From Staphylospora marina (GTDB lineage: Bacteria; Bacillota; Bacilli; Thermoactinomycetales; Thermoactinomycetaceae): 64,000 nt of DNA. Where the stretch lies: assembly GCF_003856495.1 (NCBI RefSeq), contig NZ_CP034118.1:786001-850000 (forward strand). Direction: 5' to 3'. Of the stretch, positions 8,773 to 19,985 are shown piece by piece; the first letter of the stretch is position 1; each line of letters starts with the position of its first letter. Under the pieces are notes generated by a model. It had not been told where the DNA came from. It was given only the letters and a program-made list of their open reading frames with translations, and did no database searches. Position numbers and translations under genes: made by a program.

Positions 8773-8974
8773 TGCAAAGAGCCGGAAAGGAAGCCGTGAA
8801 ACGGATGGGGCGCAGGGGCGATTCCACCGATTCGTTTCAAGGACGACCGAAAACGGCACCGCGTTACGGAAGATGGATGAGTCAGCTCAAAAGGTGGTTT
8901 GTATCCTGTCGCCGGCGCCGAACATGGACTTGGAGAGACGAACGTTGAGAAGCGAACAAGGCAGGTGAACCGAA

Positions 8975-9409
8975 ATGTCCGAATCACTGGAGCGGCTGGT
9001 GCTCACCGGACGGTTTCGGGAAGCGGAGCAGTTGGCAAGCCGAAGCGGACGGGAAGTGCTGGAGGCGGCCTTGAAACAGGTGGGACTGGAAGATCGGAAC
9101 CTGGCGGCTTACGCGTTCCTGAACCATTTGATCCAAAAACATGAAACGGCTGACACCCATTTCCTGGCGGCCATGCTGCTTCATGCGGCGTTCAGCCATT
9201 TGCCGGGGAGCATGGCGTCGGCGATGCATCACGCGCGCCGGGCGGCCGAATTGGCTCCGGATAAGGTGAGGTACAAGGAATTTTTGCTGATGTTTCGCGA
9301 TGCTCCCGAAGAACTGATGAGTCCGGAAGAAGCGGAAGAGTTGGCGCGGCAGATCTTGCGGGCGGATCCGGACAGTGTGGTGGCCCGGTCGGTGTTGGGG
9401 TGGTTTTGA
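8975..9409 (+). CDS. Hypothetical helical protein, TPR-like
   Basis: I do not recognise this gene by name. The 144-residue product is almost entirely alpha-helical by composition, with paired helices (SLERLVLTGRFREAEQLA; AEELARQILRADPDSVVA) resembling TPR or bacterial-transcription-activator-domain units, suggesting a protein-protein interaction role. No signal peptide or membrane segment. ATG 8975 follows GCAGGTG. It lies 202 bp behind the methyltransferase with no terminator between, so cotranscription is possible. Confidence 0.65.
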   Translation: MSESLERLVLTGRFREAEQLASRSGREVLEAALKQVGLEDRNLAAYAFLNHLIQKHETADTHFLAAMLLHAAFSHLPGSMASAMHHARRAAELAPDKVRYKEFLLMFRDAPEELMSPEEAEELARQILRADPDSVVARSVLGWF

Positions 9410-9454
9410 AGTCGTGAAGACGTCTTCTGACGAGCCGTTGAGAATGAAGTCGTG

Positions 9455-9512
9455 CGCCCGTTCAATGCGGGCGACAAAATCTATCTTTTGTCACTCGCAT
9501 TGACGTCGCCCG
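9455..9512. other. Mutually exclusive hairpins in a gene-free region
   Basis: This lies in the 372-base gap between the TPR-like gene and glpF. CGGGCG at 9468-9473 can pair with CGCCCG upstream (9455-9460), or, as CGGGCGAC (9468-9475), with GTCGCCCG downstream (9505-9512). A third long hairpin competes: TCAATGCG (9462-9469) with CGCATTGA (9496-9503) and inside it GACAAAA (9473-9479) with TTTTGTC (9486-9492). No T-run follows on either strand, so a simple terminator is unlikely. Confidence 0.55.
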
Positions 9513-9602
9513 GGCGGATGTTTCCTGTCATTCGAAACCGCGTTATGGGTCGGGGCGGGGGGATCATTGGATATATAAAGGCGTGATTTTATTTACAAAT
9601 TA

Positions 9603-9631
9603 TTGAATATTATTTCATTTAATAATATTAT
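9603..9631 (+). promoter_or_regulatory. Sigma-A promoter of glpFKD
   Basis: TTGAAT (9603-9608), 17-bp spacer, TATTAT (9626-9631), within a strikingly A+T-rich patch. The start would be near 9638, giving a leader of about 140 bases. Confidence 0.75.
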
Positions 9632-9689
9632 AGAATCAAGGAATGTTTGGAGTTCGAAACGCCGTCCATGATCCCGACGTTGTACCCGA

Positions 9690-9746
9690 AGAGAATCAAC
9701 GGATCCTGTCGATTTTGCCGTTTGGGACACCGCTGGTTCTCTTTTT
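9690..9746 (+). terminator. Leader terminator of the glp operon, putative GlpP antitermination target
   Basis: AGAGAATCAACGG (9690-9702) pairs with CCGCTGGTTCTCT (9730-9742) over 13 positions with one G-U and one mismatch, and TTTT follows. A terminator between promoter and first gene implies antitermination. In Bacillus, GlpP with glycerol-3-phosphate does this for glp leaders. No glpP gene is in the window, so the factor is inferred. Confidence 0.6.
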
Positions 9747-9781
9747 GTGTGCCGTGCCAATAACGCGGGGAGGGCGATGAC

Positions 9782-12012
<2,231 letters not shown>

Positions 12013-12072
12013 CCGGCGGAAACGTACGTTCTTTTTGCGGCGAAATCGGAAGGGGTGACATGTTTGGCAGAT

Positions 12073-12120
12073 CCGGCGATTTTCCGTCCGCACATGCCGG
12101 GGCATTCGGAAAATCGCCGG
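12073..12120 (+). repeat. 14-bp perfect hairpin between glpK and glpD
   Basis: CCGGCGATTTTCCG (12073-12086) pairs perfectly with CGGAAAATCGCCGG (12107-12120) around a 20-base loop. No T-run follows, so it is not a standard terminator. It is a candidate mRNA processing or stabilising element separating glpFK from glpD. Confidence 0.6.
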
Positions 12121-12197
12121 GCGGATTCAAGGAGGCGGACACGCGCTTTCTTTTTGGGATCGTTCAGCTTCATTGTCCGACAAGGAGGTTTGTCCGG

Positions 12198-13868
12198 ATG
12201 ACCGGTCGTCGTTTTTCCGTCTTAAACCGGCGGACGTTCCTTCGGGAAACCGCGTTGGTGGAAACGGATCTCCTGGTGATCGGAGGTGGAATCACCGGAG
12301 CGGGCATTGCCCTGGATGCCGTGAGTCGGGGGTTGCGCACCGTGCTTCTGGAAATGCAGGATTTCGCGGCCGGTACTTCCGGCCGCTCCACCAAACTGGT
12401 TCACGGCGGGCTGCGCTACCTGAAACAGCTGGATGTCCGGCTGGTGGCGGAGGTGGGAGGAGAACGGGCCATCGTTCACGAAATCGGTCCTCACATCACC
12501 CGACCGGAATGGATGTTGCTTCCGATCATCAAAGGGGGCACTTACGGAAAATGGTCCACCTCGCTCGGAATCATGGTGTATGATCGGTTGGCCCGGGTGA
12601 GGAAACATGAGCGGAGGATCATGCTCGACCGGGAAGAGGCCCTGCGCCGTGAACCGCTTTTGAGGCAGGAGGGGCTCCGGGGGGCGGCATGTTACGTGGA
12701 GTACCGGACGGACGATGCCCGTTTGACGCTGGAGGTGCTGAAAAAAGCCGTTGAGTATGGAGCAAGGGCTTTCAATTACGTGAAAGCGGAAGAGCCGGTG
12801 TATGACGGGGAAAGACTGACCGGGGTTCGGGCGGTGGATCTTCTCGATGGCCGCACGTACCTCTTTCGTGCGAAAAAGGTGGTCAACGCCACCGGTCCGT
12901 GGGTCGACGAGTGGAGGGAAAAAGACGGTTCCAAACGGGGAAAAACGCTTCGCTGGAGCAAAGGGGTTCACCTGGTGGTGGATCATTCCCGATTTCCGCT
13001 GCGCCAGCCCGTCTATTTCGACGTGCCGGACGGACGGATGATCTTTGCGATTCCCCGGGACGGAAAGACGTATTTCGGCACGACAGACACCGAATACCAC
13101 GGAGATCTTGCCCGGCCGCGAATCACCGCAAGCGATCGGGATTACCTGCTTGACGCGGTTTCGTTCATGTTTCCCGGAGTCCGGCTCACCCCCGAAGACG
13201 TGGAATCATCTTGGGCAGGCATACGCCCGCTCATTCACCAGGAAGGCAAATCCCTCTCGGAAATCTCCCGGCGCGATGAAATGTTCCGCTCCCGTTCCGG
13301 GCTTATCACCATTGCCGGCGGGAAATTGACCGGCTACCGGAAGATGGCCGAACGGGTGGTGGATCTGGCGGTGCGGGAACTGAGGGGAGAAACCGGGCGC
13401 ATTTTCGGACCTTGCCGCACACGGCGGATTCCCCTTTCCGGAGGTGACGTGGGCGGGTCGGCCGGATGGCCGGGATTCATGAAGAGGAAAATCCGGGAAT
13501 TGATGGAGGCCGGTCTGCACGGAGACGATGCCGACCGGTTGGTCCGTCTTTACGGAAGCAATGTCGATGAGGTGGCGAAGAAGGTTCGCGAGTCGGAAGA
13601 AGAAGCGAGCGGCTTCGGGATCCCCCCGGTTCTCCTCGGCATGCTTCGCTACGGGGTGGAAGACGAGTCGGTGGCGACTCCGGCCGACTTTTTCGTTCGC
13701 AGGACCGGGGCCCTTTACTTCCGGATCCACGAAGTTCGCTTGTGGAAGGAGCCGGTGATCCGGTGGATGAAAGAACGATTCGGATGGACGGAGGAGGAAG
13801 AGCGGCACTGGCGGGAAGAACTGGAACGGGAACTGGCAACGGCGACAACCGTGACGGAGTCGGATTGA
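12198..13868 (+). CDS. glpD: Aerobic glycerol-3-phosphate dehydrogenase GlpD
   Basis: FAD flavoprotein at the membrane that oxidises glycerol-3-phosphate to dihydroxyacetone phosphate and passes electrons to menaquinone. The 556-residue protein has the FAD Rossmann motif VIGGGITGAGIALDAV near residue 26, followed by GTSGRSTKLVHGGLRYL, a hallmark of GlpD. The length is that of Bacillus GlpD. ATG 12198 is preceded by AAGGAGG. It ends the glp unit and is separated from glpK by 185 bp holding the hairpin at 12073-12120. Confidence 0.95.
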   Translation: MTGRRFSVLNRRTFLRETALVETDLLVIGGGITGAGIALDAVSRGLRTVLLEMQDFAAGTSGRSTKLVHGGLRYLKQLDVRLVAEVGGERAIVHEIGPHITRPEWMLLPIIKGGTYGKWSTSLGIMVYDRLARVRKHERRIMLDREEALRREPLLRQEGLRGAACYVEYRTDDARLTLEVLKKAVEYGARAFNYVKAEEPVYDGERLTGVRAVDLLDGRTYLFRAKKVVNATGPWVDEWREKDGSKRGKTLRWSKGVHLVVDHSRFPLRQPVYFDVPDGRMIFAIPRDGKTYFGTTDTEYHGDLARPRITASDRDYLLDAVSFMFPGVRLTPEDVESSWAGIRPLIHQEGKSLSEISRRDEMFRSRSGLITIAGGKLTGYRKMAERVVDLAVRELRGETGRIFGPCRTRRIPLSGGDVGGSAGWPGFMKRKIRELMEAGLHGDDADRLVRLYGSNVDEVAKKVRESEEEASGFGIPPVLLGMLRYGVEDESVATPADFFVRRTGALYFRIHEVRLWKEPVIRWMKERFGWTEEEERHWREELERELATATTVTESD

Positions 13869-13877
13869 TGTGTCAGG

Positions 13878-13910
13878 AAAAAAGTCGGCCAACCCGCCGA
13901 TTGGGTTGGC
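13878..13910 (-). terminator. Terminator of the glycosyltransferase gene (minus strand)
   Basis: GCCAACCC (13888-13895) pairs with GGGTTGGC (13903-13910). Read on the minus strand the stem is followed by a run of six T, so it ends the gene at 13977-15815. It may also slow glpD read-through. Confidence 0.75.
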
Positions 13911-13976
13911 TGGGAAACATGTGAACTAAGGTCCACTCGCGAAGTTGTTTTTGAGTATCCGCGTCCGGGGTGGAGC

Positions 13977-15815
13977 TCATTTGGTTTTGTTCAGCCGGGC
14001 TTCAAAATATTTTCGGTTGTGCAGCACGCTGGGGCTGTCCGGGCGGTAGCGGGCGGCCATTTCATTGTGATGATACGCCTTCTCGATTTGGCCCAACCGA
14101 TCGTAGCAAACACAGAGCTGCAGATGGGGGAGATAGTTGTAACAAGCGTGGTTCACCAAGGCCAGTCGGGGCGGTTTGGCTTCCAGTGCCCGTTCATACC
14201 AGTAGGCCGCTTGTTCATACTTCCCTTCCCGCATGAACAGGAATCCCAGACGGCAGCAATTTTCCGCCCGCGGCACGTCGTACCGGAACGAACGCAACAC
14301 GGCTTCCATGCTCTGACGGTGGTTCCCCAACGCTAGATGGCAGTCTGCCATTTTGCCGCATGCGGCGATTTCGTCTTCCACCCATCCCCGGCCGTCGTTC
14401 AGGAATTGTTCGTACAATTCGATGGCCCGTTCATGCAACCCGTGATCCAGGCATTCATTGGCGTAGTAAAAGAGATCCCGCGGCGTGAGCTCCCGGCCTT
14501 CGGCAACCAGGTTTTCGTAAATGTCCAGATTTCTCCGTGGGTTCCGTGAGCTCCGTTTGACGGGGCGATGTGAAATCGCCACATCGCTGTCGATGATGTG
14601 ACCGCCCACTTCCAGGACTTCATGAACGGCTCCGGTCCACCGGAACCGCGGAAGACGCTTCACCAAACGGTTTCTGCGGAGGGAATGGGTGGGCTCTCCG
14701 CGTTCGTCAAAGGAGAGGTGATATGCCATGGTCACGGCATCCACCCAAGGCATCAACTCTTCACGCAACTTCCGGAATTTTTCCCGGTTATCCCCTTCCA
14801 GTACGTCATCCGCATCCAACCAGAGGATATAATCCATGCGGGCTTGATCAAAGGAGAAGTTGCGGGCGGCCGAAAAATCGTTCACCCACGGAAAATCGAA
14901 AATCCGGTCGGTGTATTTTGCCGCGATTTCTTTGGTCCGGTCCGTGGATCCCGTGTCCACGATCACGATTTCATCGACCAGGTCGCGGACGCTGTCCAGG
15001 CAGCGGCCGAGAACGGCTTCTTCGTTTTTCACGATCATGCACAGACTGACGGTCAGATCCAATTTGCGGGAGAACAGGTGCTCCGGCAGGTCAAATCCCC
15101 ATTTGCGGGAGGCGATCTGCCGGTTTTCGTTCATGATGGAGTGCATGTTCAGATCGGGGGTGGCGGTGAAGGTGGCATGCCCTTCGTGATGGACGAATGC
15201 ATCGAGTGCCACAAACAGACGGAACCCCTCTTTGGTCACGCGCAAACAGAGATCATCGTCCTCGTACGTGCCGATCCCGAATCGTTCATCAAACCCTCCG
15301 GCTTTTTCCAGCACGGTTCGTTTGGTCAACAGACAAAAACCCGCCAACCGGTACACTTCCCGAACCAATCCTTGGTTGACGCGGGCGTGTTCTTCGGCGA
15401 ACGCATCCAGCTCCGTTTCAGGGTCCCGGTATGGAACGGGAATTTGCTGAAAATAACCGCTGCAATAATTGCTGACGGGTCCGGCCAACCCGGCGTCCTC
15501 ATGGTTGTCAAACACACTCTGCAGCCGTCTCAGCCACCCGGGTGTCACCACCGTGTCATTGTTCAGAAACAACACGTATTCACCGGAAGCCGCTTCGATC
15601 CCCTGATTGCAGGCCTTGGGGAAACCGAGATTTGTTTCGTTCCGGATGTATCGGACTTCTGAGCGTTGTTTCAGAGATTCCGCGGTTTCGTCCGTGGAGC
15701 CGTTGTCGACGATGATCAATTCAAAGGGTTCCGGCGTGCACCGACGGATGCTGTTGATGCATCTGGATGTCAGGTTCCATCGGTTGTGGACGGGAATGAT
15801 GATGCTGGTTTTCAT
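13977..15815 (-). CDS. Two-domain family 2 glycosyltransferase with C-terminal TPR region
   Basis: 612-residue cytosolic protein with two complete GT-A domains in tandem. The first (about residues 1-240) has SIIIPVHNRWNLT, VDNGSTDET, the DXD-like FLNNDTVV and GTYEDDDLCLRV. The second (about 250-410) has SLCMIVKNEEAVLGRCLDS, VDTGSTDRTKE and LWLDADD. The last 190 residues are helical repeats of TPR type (ERALEAKPPRLALVNHA). SunS-like protein glycosyltransferases have GT2 plus TPR, so a protein acceptor is plausible. ATG 15815 follows a GAGGAG site. It is divergent from the collagen-like gene, whose Thr-rich repeats are a natural acceptor; that partnership is inference. Confidence 0.85.
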   Translation of the reverse strand: MKTSIIIPVHNRWNLTSRCINSIRRCTPEPFELIIVDNGSTDETAESLKQRSEVRYIRNETNLGFPKACNQGIEAASGEYVLFLNNDTVVTPGWLRRLQSVFDNHEDAGLAGPVSNYCSGYFQQIPVPYRDPETELDAFAEEHARVNQGLVREVYRLAGFCLLTKRTVLEKAGGFDERFGIGTYEDDDLCLRVTKEGFRLFVALDAFVHHEGHATFTATPDLNMHSIMNENRQIASRKWGFDLPEHLFSRKLDLTVSLCMIVKNEEAVLGRCLDSVRDLVDEIVIVDTGSTDRTKEIAAKYTDRIFDFPWVNDFSAARNFSFDQARMDYILWLDADDVLEGDNREKFRKLREELMPWVDAVTMAYHLSFDERGEPTHSLRRNRLVKRLPRFRWTGAVHEVLEVGGHIIDSDVAISHRPVKRSSRNPRRNLDIYENLVAEGRELTPRDLFYYANECLDHGLHERAIELYEQFLNDGRGWVEDEIAACGKMADCHLALGNHRQSMEAVLRSFRYDVPRAENCCRLGFLFMREGKYEQAAYWYERALEAKPPRLALVNHACYNYLPHLQLCVCYDRLGQIEKAYHHNEMAARYRPDSPSVLHNRKYFEARLNKTK

Positions 15816-15889
15816 GGCATGGGCACTCCTCGCGAAAAAATCATGACGATAAAATCAGGCTATGCGTCCCGGGATGAAAGGGTACGTCT

Positions 15890-15934
15890 GTCACGTGCGA
15901 ATGTTCGTTCATCTCCATATGATGTTCACGTGAC
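15890..15934. promoter_or_regulatory. CACGTG inverted repeat between glycosyltransferase and collagen-like gene
   Basis: GTCACGTG (15890-15897) and CACGTGAC (15927-15934) are exact reverse complements 29 bp apart, in the middle of the 183-bp divergent region. The placement would let one regulator act on both genes. No regulator can be named. Confidence 0.5.
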
Positions 15935-15986
15935 GGGATCATCCGGTCCGATTTGAACCCATGGCCGGTTGGGCTGAAATGGGTAA

Positions 15987-16814
<828 letters not shown>

Positions 16815-16824
16815 AGTCGTGCCA

Positions 16825-16861
16825 CCGGCTGTCTTCATTCGAGGAGAGCCGGCATTTTTTT
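16825..16861 (+). terminator. Terminator of the collagen-like gene
   Basis: CCGGCT (16825-16830) pairs with AGCCGG (16847-16852), then CATTTTTTT. The 309 bases from 16815 to 17123 hold this terminator and the next promoter; no gene was seen there. Confidence 0.65.
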
Positions 16862-17005
16862 GTGCATCCGGTTTCCGCGGAGAGCAGTCACACCCAAGGG
16901 AGGAGCCGGGCTTGCTCGTTGCAGTGGGTTTTTGAAAAAAGGATGGAAGCACGGAGGGGAATCATTGATTGACAATTTTGATCATTTCTTCAAAGGAAGA
17001 TGCTA

Positions 17006-17060
17006 TTGACTCCCGCCTTCTCCTCCAATAAAATACATTTGAAACTGAGAATCATTATCA
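17006..17060 (+). promoter_or_regulatory. Promoter and Fur box of the siderophore ABC operon
   Basis: TTGACT (17006-17011), 17-bp spacer, TAAAAT (17029-17034). TGAGAATCATTATCA (17046-17060) matches the 7-1-7 Fur consensus at 13 of the 14 defined positions, just after the predicted start site. Confidence 0.85.
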
Positions 17061-17123
17061 CAGATAAGGATGCCGGGAACAGAGCCGGTTCCCCGGCAAC
17101 CGTGGTGGACCAGGAGGGGAAGC

Positions 17124-17942
17124 ATGTCCAGGCTTTATACCGAGAACCTGACGGTCTCGTACGGGGGCGCGGACATTGTCAAAGGGCTGAACGTCCGCAT
17201 TCCGGACGGGAAAGTCACGGCGATCATCGGGCCAAACGGCTGCGGCAAATCGACGCTTTTGAAAGCCATGGCCAGGATCCTCGTGGCCAAAGCGGGAGCC
17301 GTGTACCTGGACGGGAAGGAAATCGGGAAAGAATCCACCCGGAAAATCGCCCGGAAATTGGCGATCCTGCCCCAGACGATGACCGCGCCGGAAGGGTTGA
17401 CCGTGGGCGAACTCGTGTCGTACGGCCGATTTCCGCACCAGCGGGGAATGGGCCGGATGAAAGCCGATGACGTGAAATCGGTGGAGTGGGCACTTCAAGT
17501 GACGGGCGTGTCCGAATTCCGGAACCGGGAAGTGGATGCGCTTTCCGGAGGACAGCGGCAACGTGTGTGGATTGCCATGGCTCTGGCCCAGGAAACGGAA
17601 ATCATCTTGCTCGATGAGCCCACGACCTATCTGGATCTCTGTCATCAGCTGGAAGTGCTGGAGTTGCTCAGGCATTTGAACCGGAAAGAAAACAGAACCG
17701 TGGTCATGGTGATTCACGACTTGAACCAGGCGGCGCGTTTTGCCGATTATCTGGTGGCGATGAAAGACGGGACCATCGTGAAGGAAGGAACTCCCGAAGA
17801 AGTGATGACGCGGGAAGTGTTGCGAAACGTGTTCCACATTGATGTGGAGATCGGGCTGGATCCGAGAACGCGGAAACCCGTGTGCCTCACGTATGATTTG
17901 TTGCAGACGCCTTTTGCCTCCCGGGAAGAGGCGCTTGCATGA
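17124..17942 (+). CDS. Ferric-siderophore ABC transporter ATPase (FecE/FhuC type)
   Basis: 272-residue ATPase of the FeCT family. Walker A GPNGCGKSTLLK, signature LSGGQRQRVWIAMAL, Walker B IILLDEPTTYLD and the switch MVIHDLNQAARF are intact; the DEPTTYLD and HDLNQA wording is typical of iron-siderophore importers. ATG 17124 follows AGGAGGGG. It leads an ATPase, binding protein, permease, permease operon under a Fur box, an order in which the ATPase comes first. Substrate could be a catecholate, hydroxamate or citrate-type siderophore. Confidence 0.92.
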   Translation: MSRLYTENLTVSYGGADIVKGLNVRIPDGKVTAIIGPNGCGKSTLLKAMARILVAKAGAVYLDGKEIGKESTRKIARKLAILPQTMTAPEGLTVGELVSYGRFPHQRGMGRMKADDVKSVEWALQVTGVSEFRNREVDALSGGQRQRVWIAMALAQETEIILLDEPTTYLDLCHQLEVLELLRHLNRKENRTVVMVIHDLNQAARFADYLVAMKDGTIVKEGTPEEVMTREVLRNVFHIDVEIGLDPRTRKPVCLTYDLLQTPFASREEALA

Positions 17943-17985
17943 CAAGACGCCGCATCACATTCTTTTTGCATCGGAGGAAACGAGG

Positions 17986-18918
17986 ATGAGGATTTTCAAA
18001 AAAGGGTTTTTGCTGAGTTTGGTGGTCATGATTTCCGCTTGGTTGACCGCATGCTCCGGCGGAGAAACGGCGGAGCAGGGGGCCCCCTCGGATTCCGAAA
18101 CGAGGGTGTACCATTCGGAAAAAGGGGATGTCAAGGTTCCCGCCCAACCGAAACGGGTGGCGGTGTTTGCGACGGCCTACGTCGGGAATCTGCTCAAACT
18201 GGGCATCACGCCGATTGCCGTCGATCAATGGGCGACAGGCAGCCAATTTTTCGGCAACAAGCTGGATGGTGCGGAAGTGGTCAGCACCGACAATCTTGAA
18301 AAACTGGTGGCTCTCAACCCTGACCTGATCATCGTTTATTCCTATGATCAAAAAGTGGTCGACAAATTGTCGCAAATCGCCCCCACGGTGGCTTTCACCT
18401 ATGAGAAGTACGACTATTTGCAGCAACACATCGAAATCGGGAAACTGGTGGGCAAAGAGCAGGAAGCCCGGGAGTGGGTGGAGCAGTGGCAGGAAAAAGC
18501 AAAAGTGGAACGGGAGAAGGTTCAGAAAGCCCTCGGCTCCGACGCAACGGTCACCGTTCTTGAGCAATTCGGCAAGGATCTCTATGTTTACGGGAAAAAC
18601 TGGGGACGCGGAACGGAGGTCATCTATCAGGCGCTTGGCCTGAAAGCTCCCAAAAAGCTGGAGGAAGACGTGTTCGGTCAGGGGTGGAAAGCCATTTCGG
18701 CCGAAATGATCCCGCAATATGCCGGAGATTACATTTTCGTCGGAAAAAGCGCGGATACCAACAACGCTTTCATGGAAACCAACGTGTGGAAAAACCTGCC
18801 GGCCGTCAAAAACAACCGTGTGATCGAATTTGATTCCAAGTCTTTCTATTTCAATGATCCGATCTCCCTCGAAAAAGAGCTTGAGATCATCGTGAAAGAA
18901 TTGACCAGCCGGAAATGA
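17986..18918 (+). CDS. Ferric-siderophore substrate-binding lipoprotein
   Basis: 310-residue lipoprotein with signal peptide ending in LTAC (Cys at about residue 24), so membrane-anchored on the outside. The mature part is a class III (helical-hinge) periplasmic-binding-protein fold: VPAQPKRVAVFA at the start, then LVALNPDLIIVYS and APTVAFTYEKY. This is the FatB/YfiY-like iron siderophore group. ATG 17986 follows CGGAGGAAACG. It is 43 bp behind the ATPase and is followed directly by the two permease genes. Confidence 0.9.
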   Translation: MRIFKKGFLLSLVVMISAWLTACSGGETAEQGAPSDSETRVYHSEKGDVKVPAQPKRVAVFATAYVGNLLKLGITPIAVDQWATGSQFFGNKLDGAEVVSTDNLEKLVALNPDLIIVYSYDQKVVDKLSQIAPTVAFTYEKYDYLQQHIEIGKLVGKEQEAREWVEQWQEKAKVEREKVQKALGSDATVTVLEQFGKDLYVYGKNWGRGTEVIYQALGLKAPKKLEEDVFGQGWKAISAEMIPQYAGDYIFVGKSADTNNAFMETNVWKNLPAVKNNRVIEFDSKSFYFNDPISLEKELEIIVKELTSRK

Positions 18919-18947
18919 CGGTGCCGGATGAGAAGGAAGAAGTCGCA

Positions 18948-19985
18948 ATGAACAGTGCCATTCCGAAAGAAGCGGGAAAGCATGATGTGTTTTCGCGTCC
19001 GGTGATCGGCGGTTCGGTGCTGGTCCTGGGACTGATCGCGCTGTTGGGCATGTTGGCGCTCGCCGTTTCGGTGGGAGCGGCGGACATCGATGTGCGAACG
19101 GTGTGGCAGGCGGTGTTCAATCCGGATCCCTCGAAGGAGGCCCATGCCATCATCACGGACATCCGGTTGCCGCGGGAGCTGGGGGCGGCCATCGTCGGAG
19201 CGGCCTTTGCGGTGAGTGGGGCGATCATGCAGGGAATCACCCGAAACCCGCTGGCGGATCCCGGTCTCCTGGGGTTGAATGCCGGAGCGACGTTTGCTTT
19301 GGCCTGCATGTTTGCATTCCTTCCCGGAGCTTCCTACATGACGATCATGTTTGTTTCCTTCATCGGAGCGGGATTGGGAGCCGGACTGGTTTTCGGTTTG
19401 GGCTCCCTCACTCCCGGCGGCATGTCACCGATCCGGATCACCCTCGCGGGTGCGGCGGTGTCTGCTCTTTTGACCGCTTTGGGGGAAGGCATCGCCCTGT
19501 ATTTCAAGCTCGCGCAGGATCTGGCATTTTGGGTCGCGGGCGGGGTTTCCGGGACCGGGTGGAAGCAGCTTGCGGTGGCGTTTCCGGTGATCGCCGTCGG
19601 CATCGTATGGGCCGTGGCATCTTCCAGAGGAATCACCATCCTCAGCTTCGGAGAGGAAGTGGCCAAAGGACTGGGACAGCGGACGTTTCTGACCAAGGCC
19701 CTGCTGATGTTGATCGTGTTGGTGTTGGCCGGAGCGGCCGTTTCGATCGTGGGCCCCATCTCGTTCGTGGGATTGATGGTTCCCCATATCGTCCGGATGC
19801 TGGTCGGCACGGATTACCGGTGGATCATCCCGTGTTCGGCCGTTTTCGGCGGTTTGTTCATGGTCATGGCCGACACGGTTGCCAGATTGGTCAATGCCCC
19901 TTATGAGACACCGGTCGGTGCCGTTGTCTCCATCGTGGGAATTCCGTTCTTCCTGTATTTGGCGCGGAAGGGAGGGAGGGGATGA
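18948..19985 (+). CDS. FecCD-family siderophore permease, first subunit
   Basis: 345-residue permease with about nine to ten membrane segments. The FecCD signatures DIRLPRELGAAIVGAAFAVS, GITRNPLADPGLLGLNAGA and PISFVGLMVPHIVRML are present. ATG 18948 is preferred because GAAGGAAG sits eight bases before; ATG 18915, which overlaps the binding-protein stop (ATGA), would add eleven polar residues and lacks a clear ribosome site. It forms a heterodimer with the next gene. Confidence 0.9.
   Translation: MNSAIPKEAGKHDVFSRPVIGGSVLVLGLIALLGMLALAVSVGAADIDVRTVWQAVFNPDPSKEAHAIITDIRLPRELGAAIVGAAFAVSGAIMQGITRNPLADPGLLGLNAGATFALACMFAFLPGASYMTIMFVSFIGAGLGAGLVFGLGSLTPGGMSPIRITLAGAAVSALLTALGEGIALYFKLAQDLAFWVAGGVSGTGWKQLAVAFPVIAVGIVWAVASSRGITILSFGEEVAKGLGQRTFLTKALLMLIVLVLAGAAVSIVGPISFVGLMVPHIVRMLVGTDYRWIIPCSAVFGGLFMVMADTVARLVNAPYETPVGAVVSIVGIPFFLYLARKGGRG

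Noticed and set aside
8772-8948. Arg/Trp-rich short frame after the methyltransferase gene
   Set aside because: It has no ribosome site of its own and a biased composition typical of a chance G+C-rich frame.
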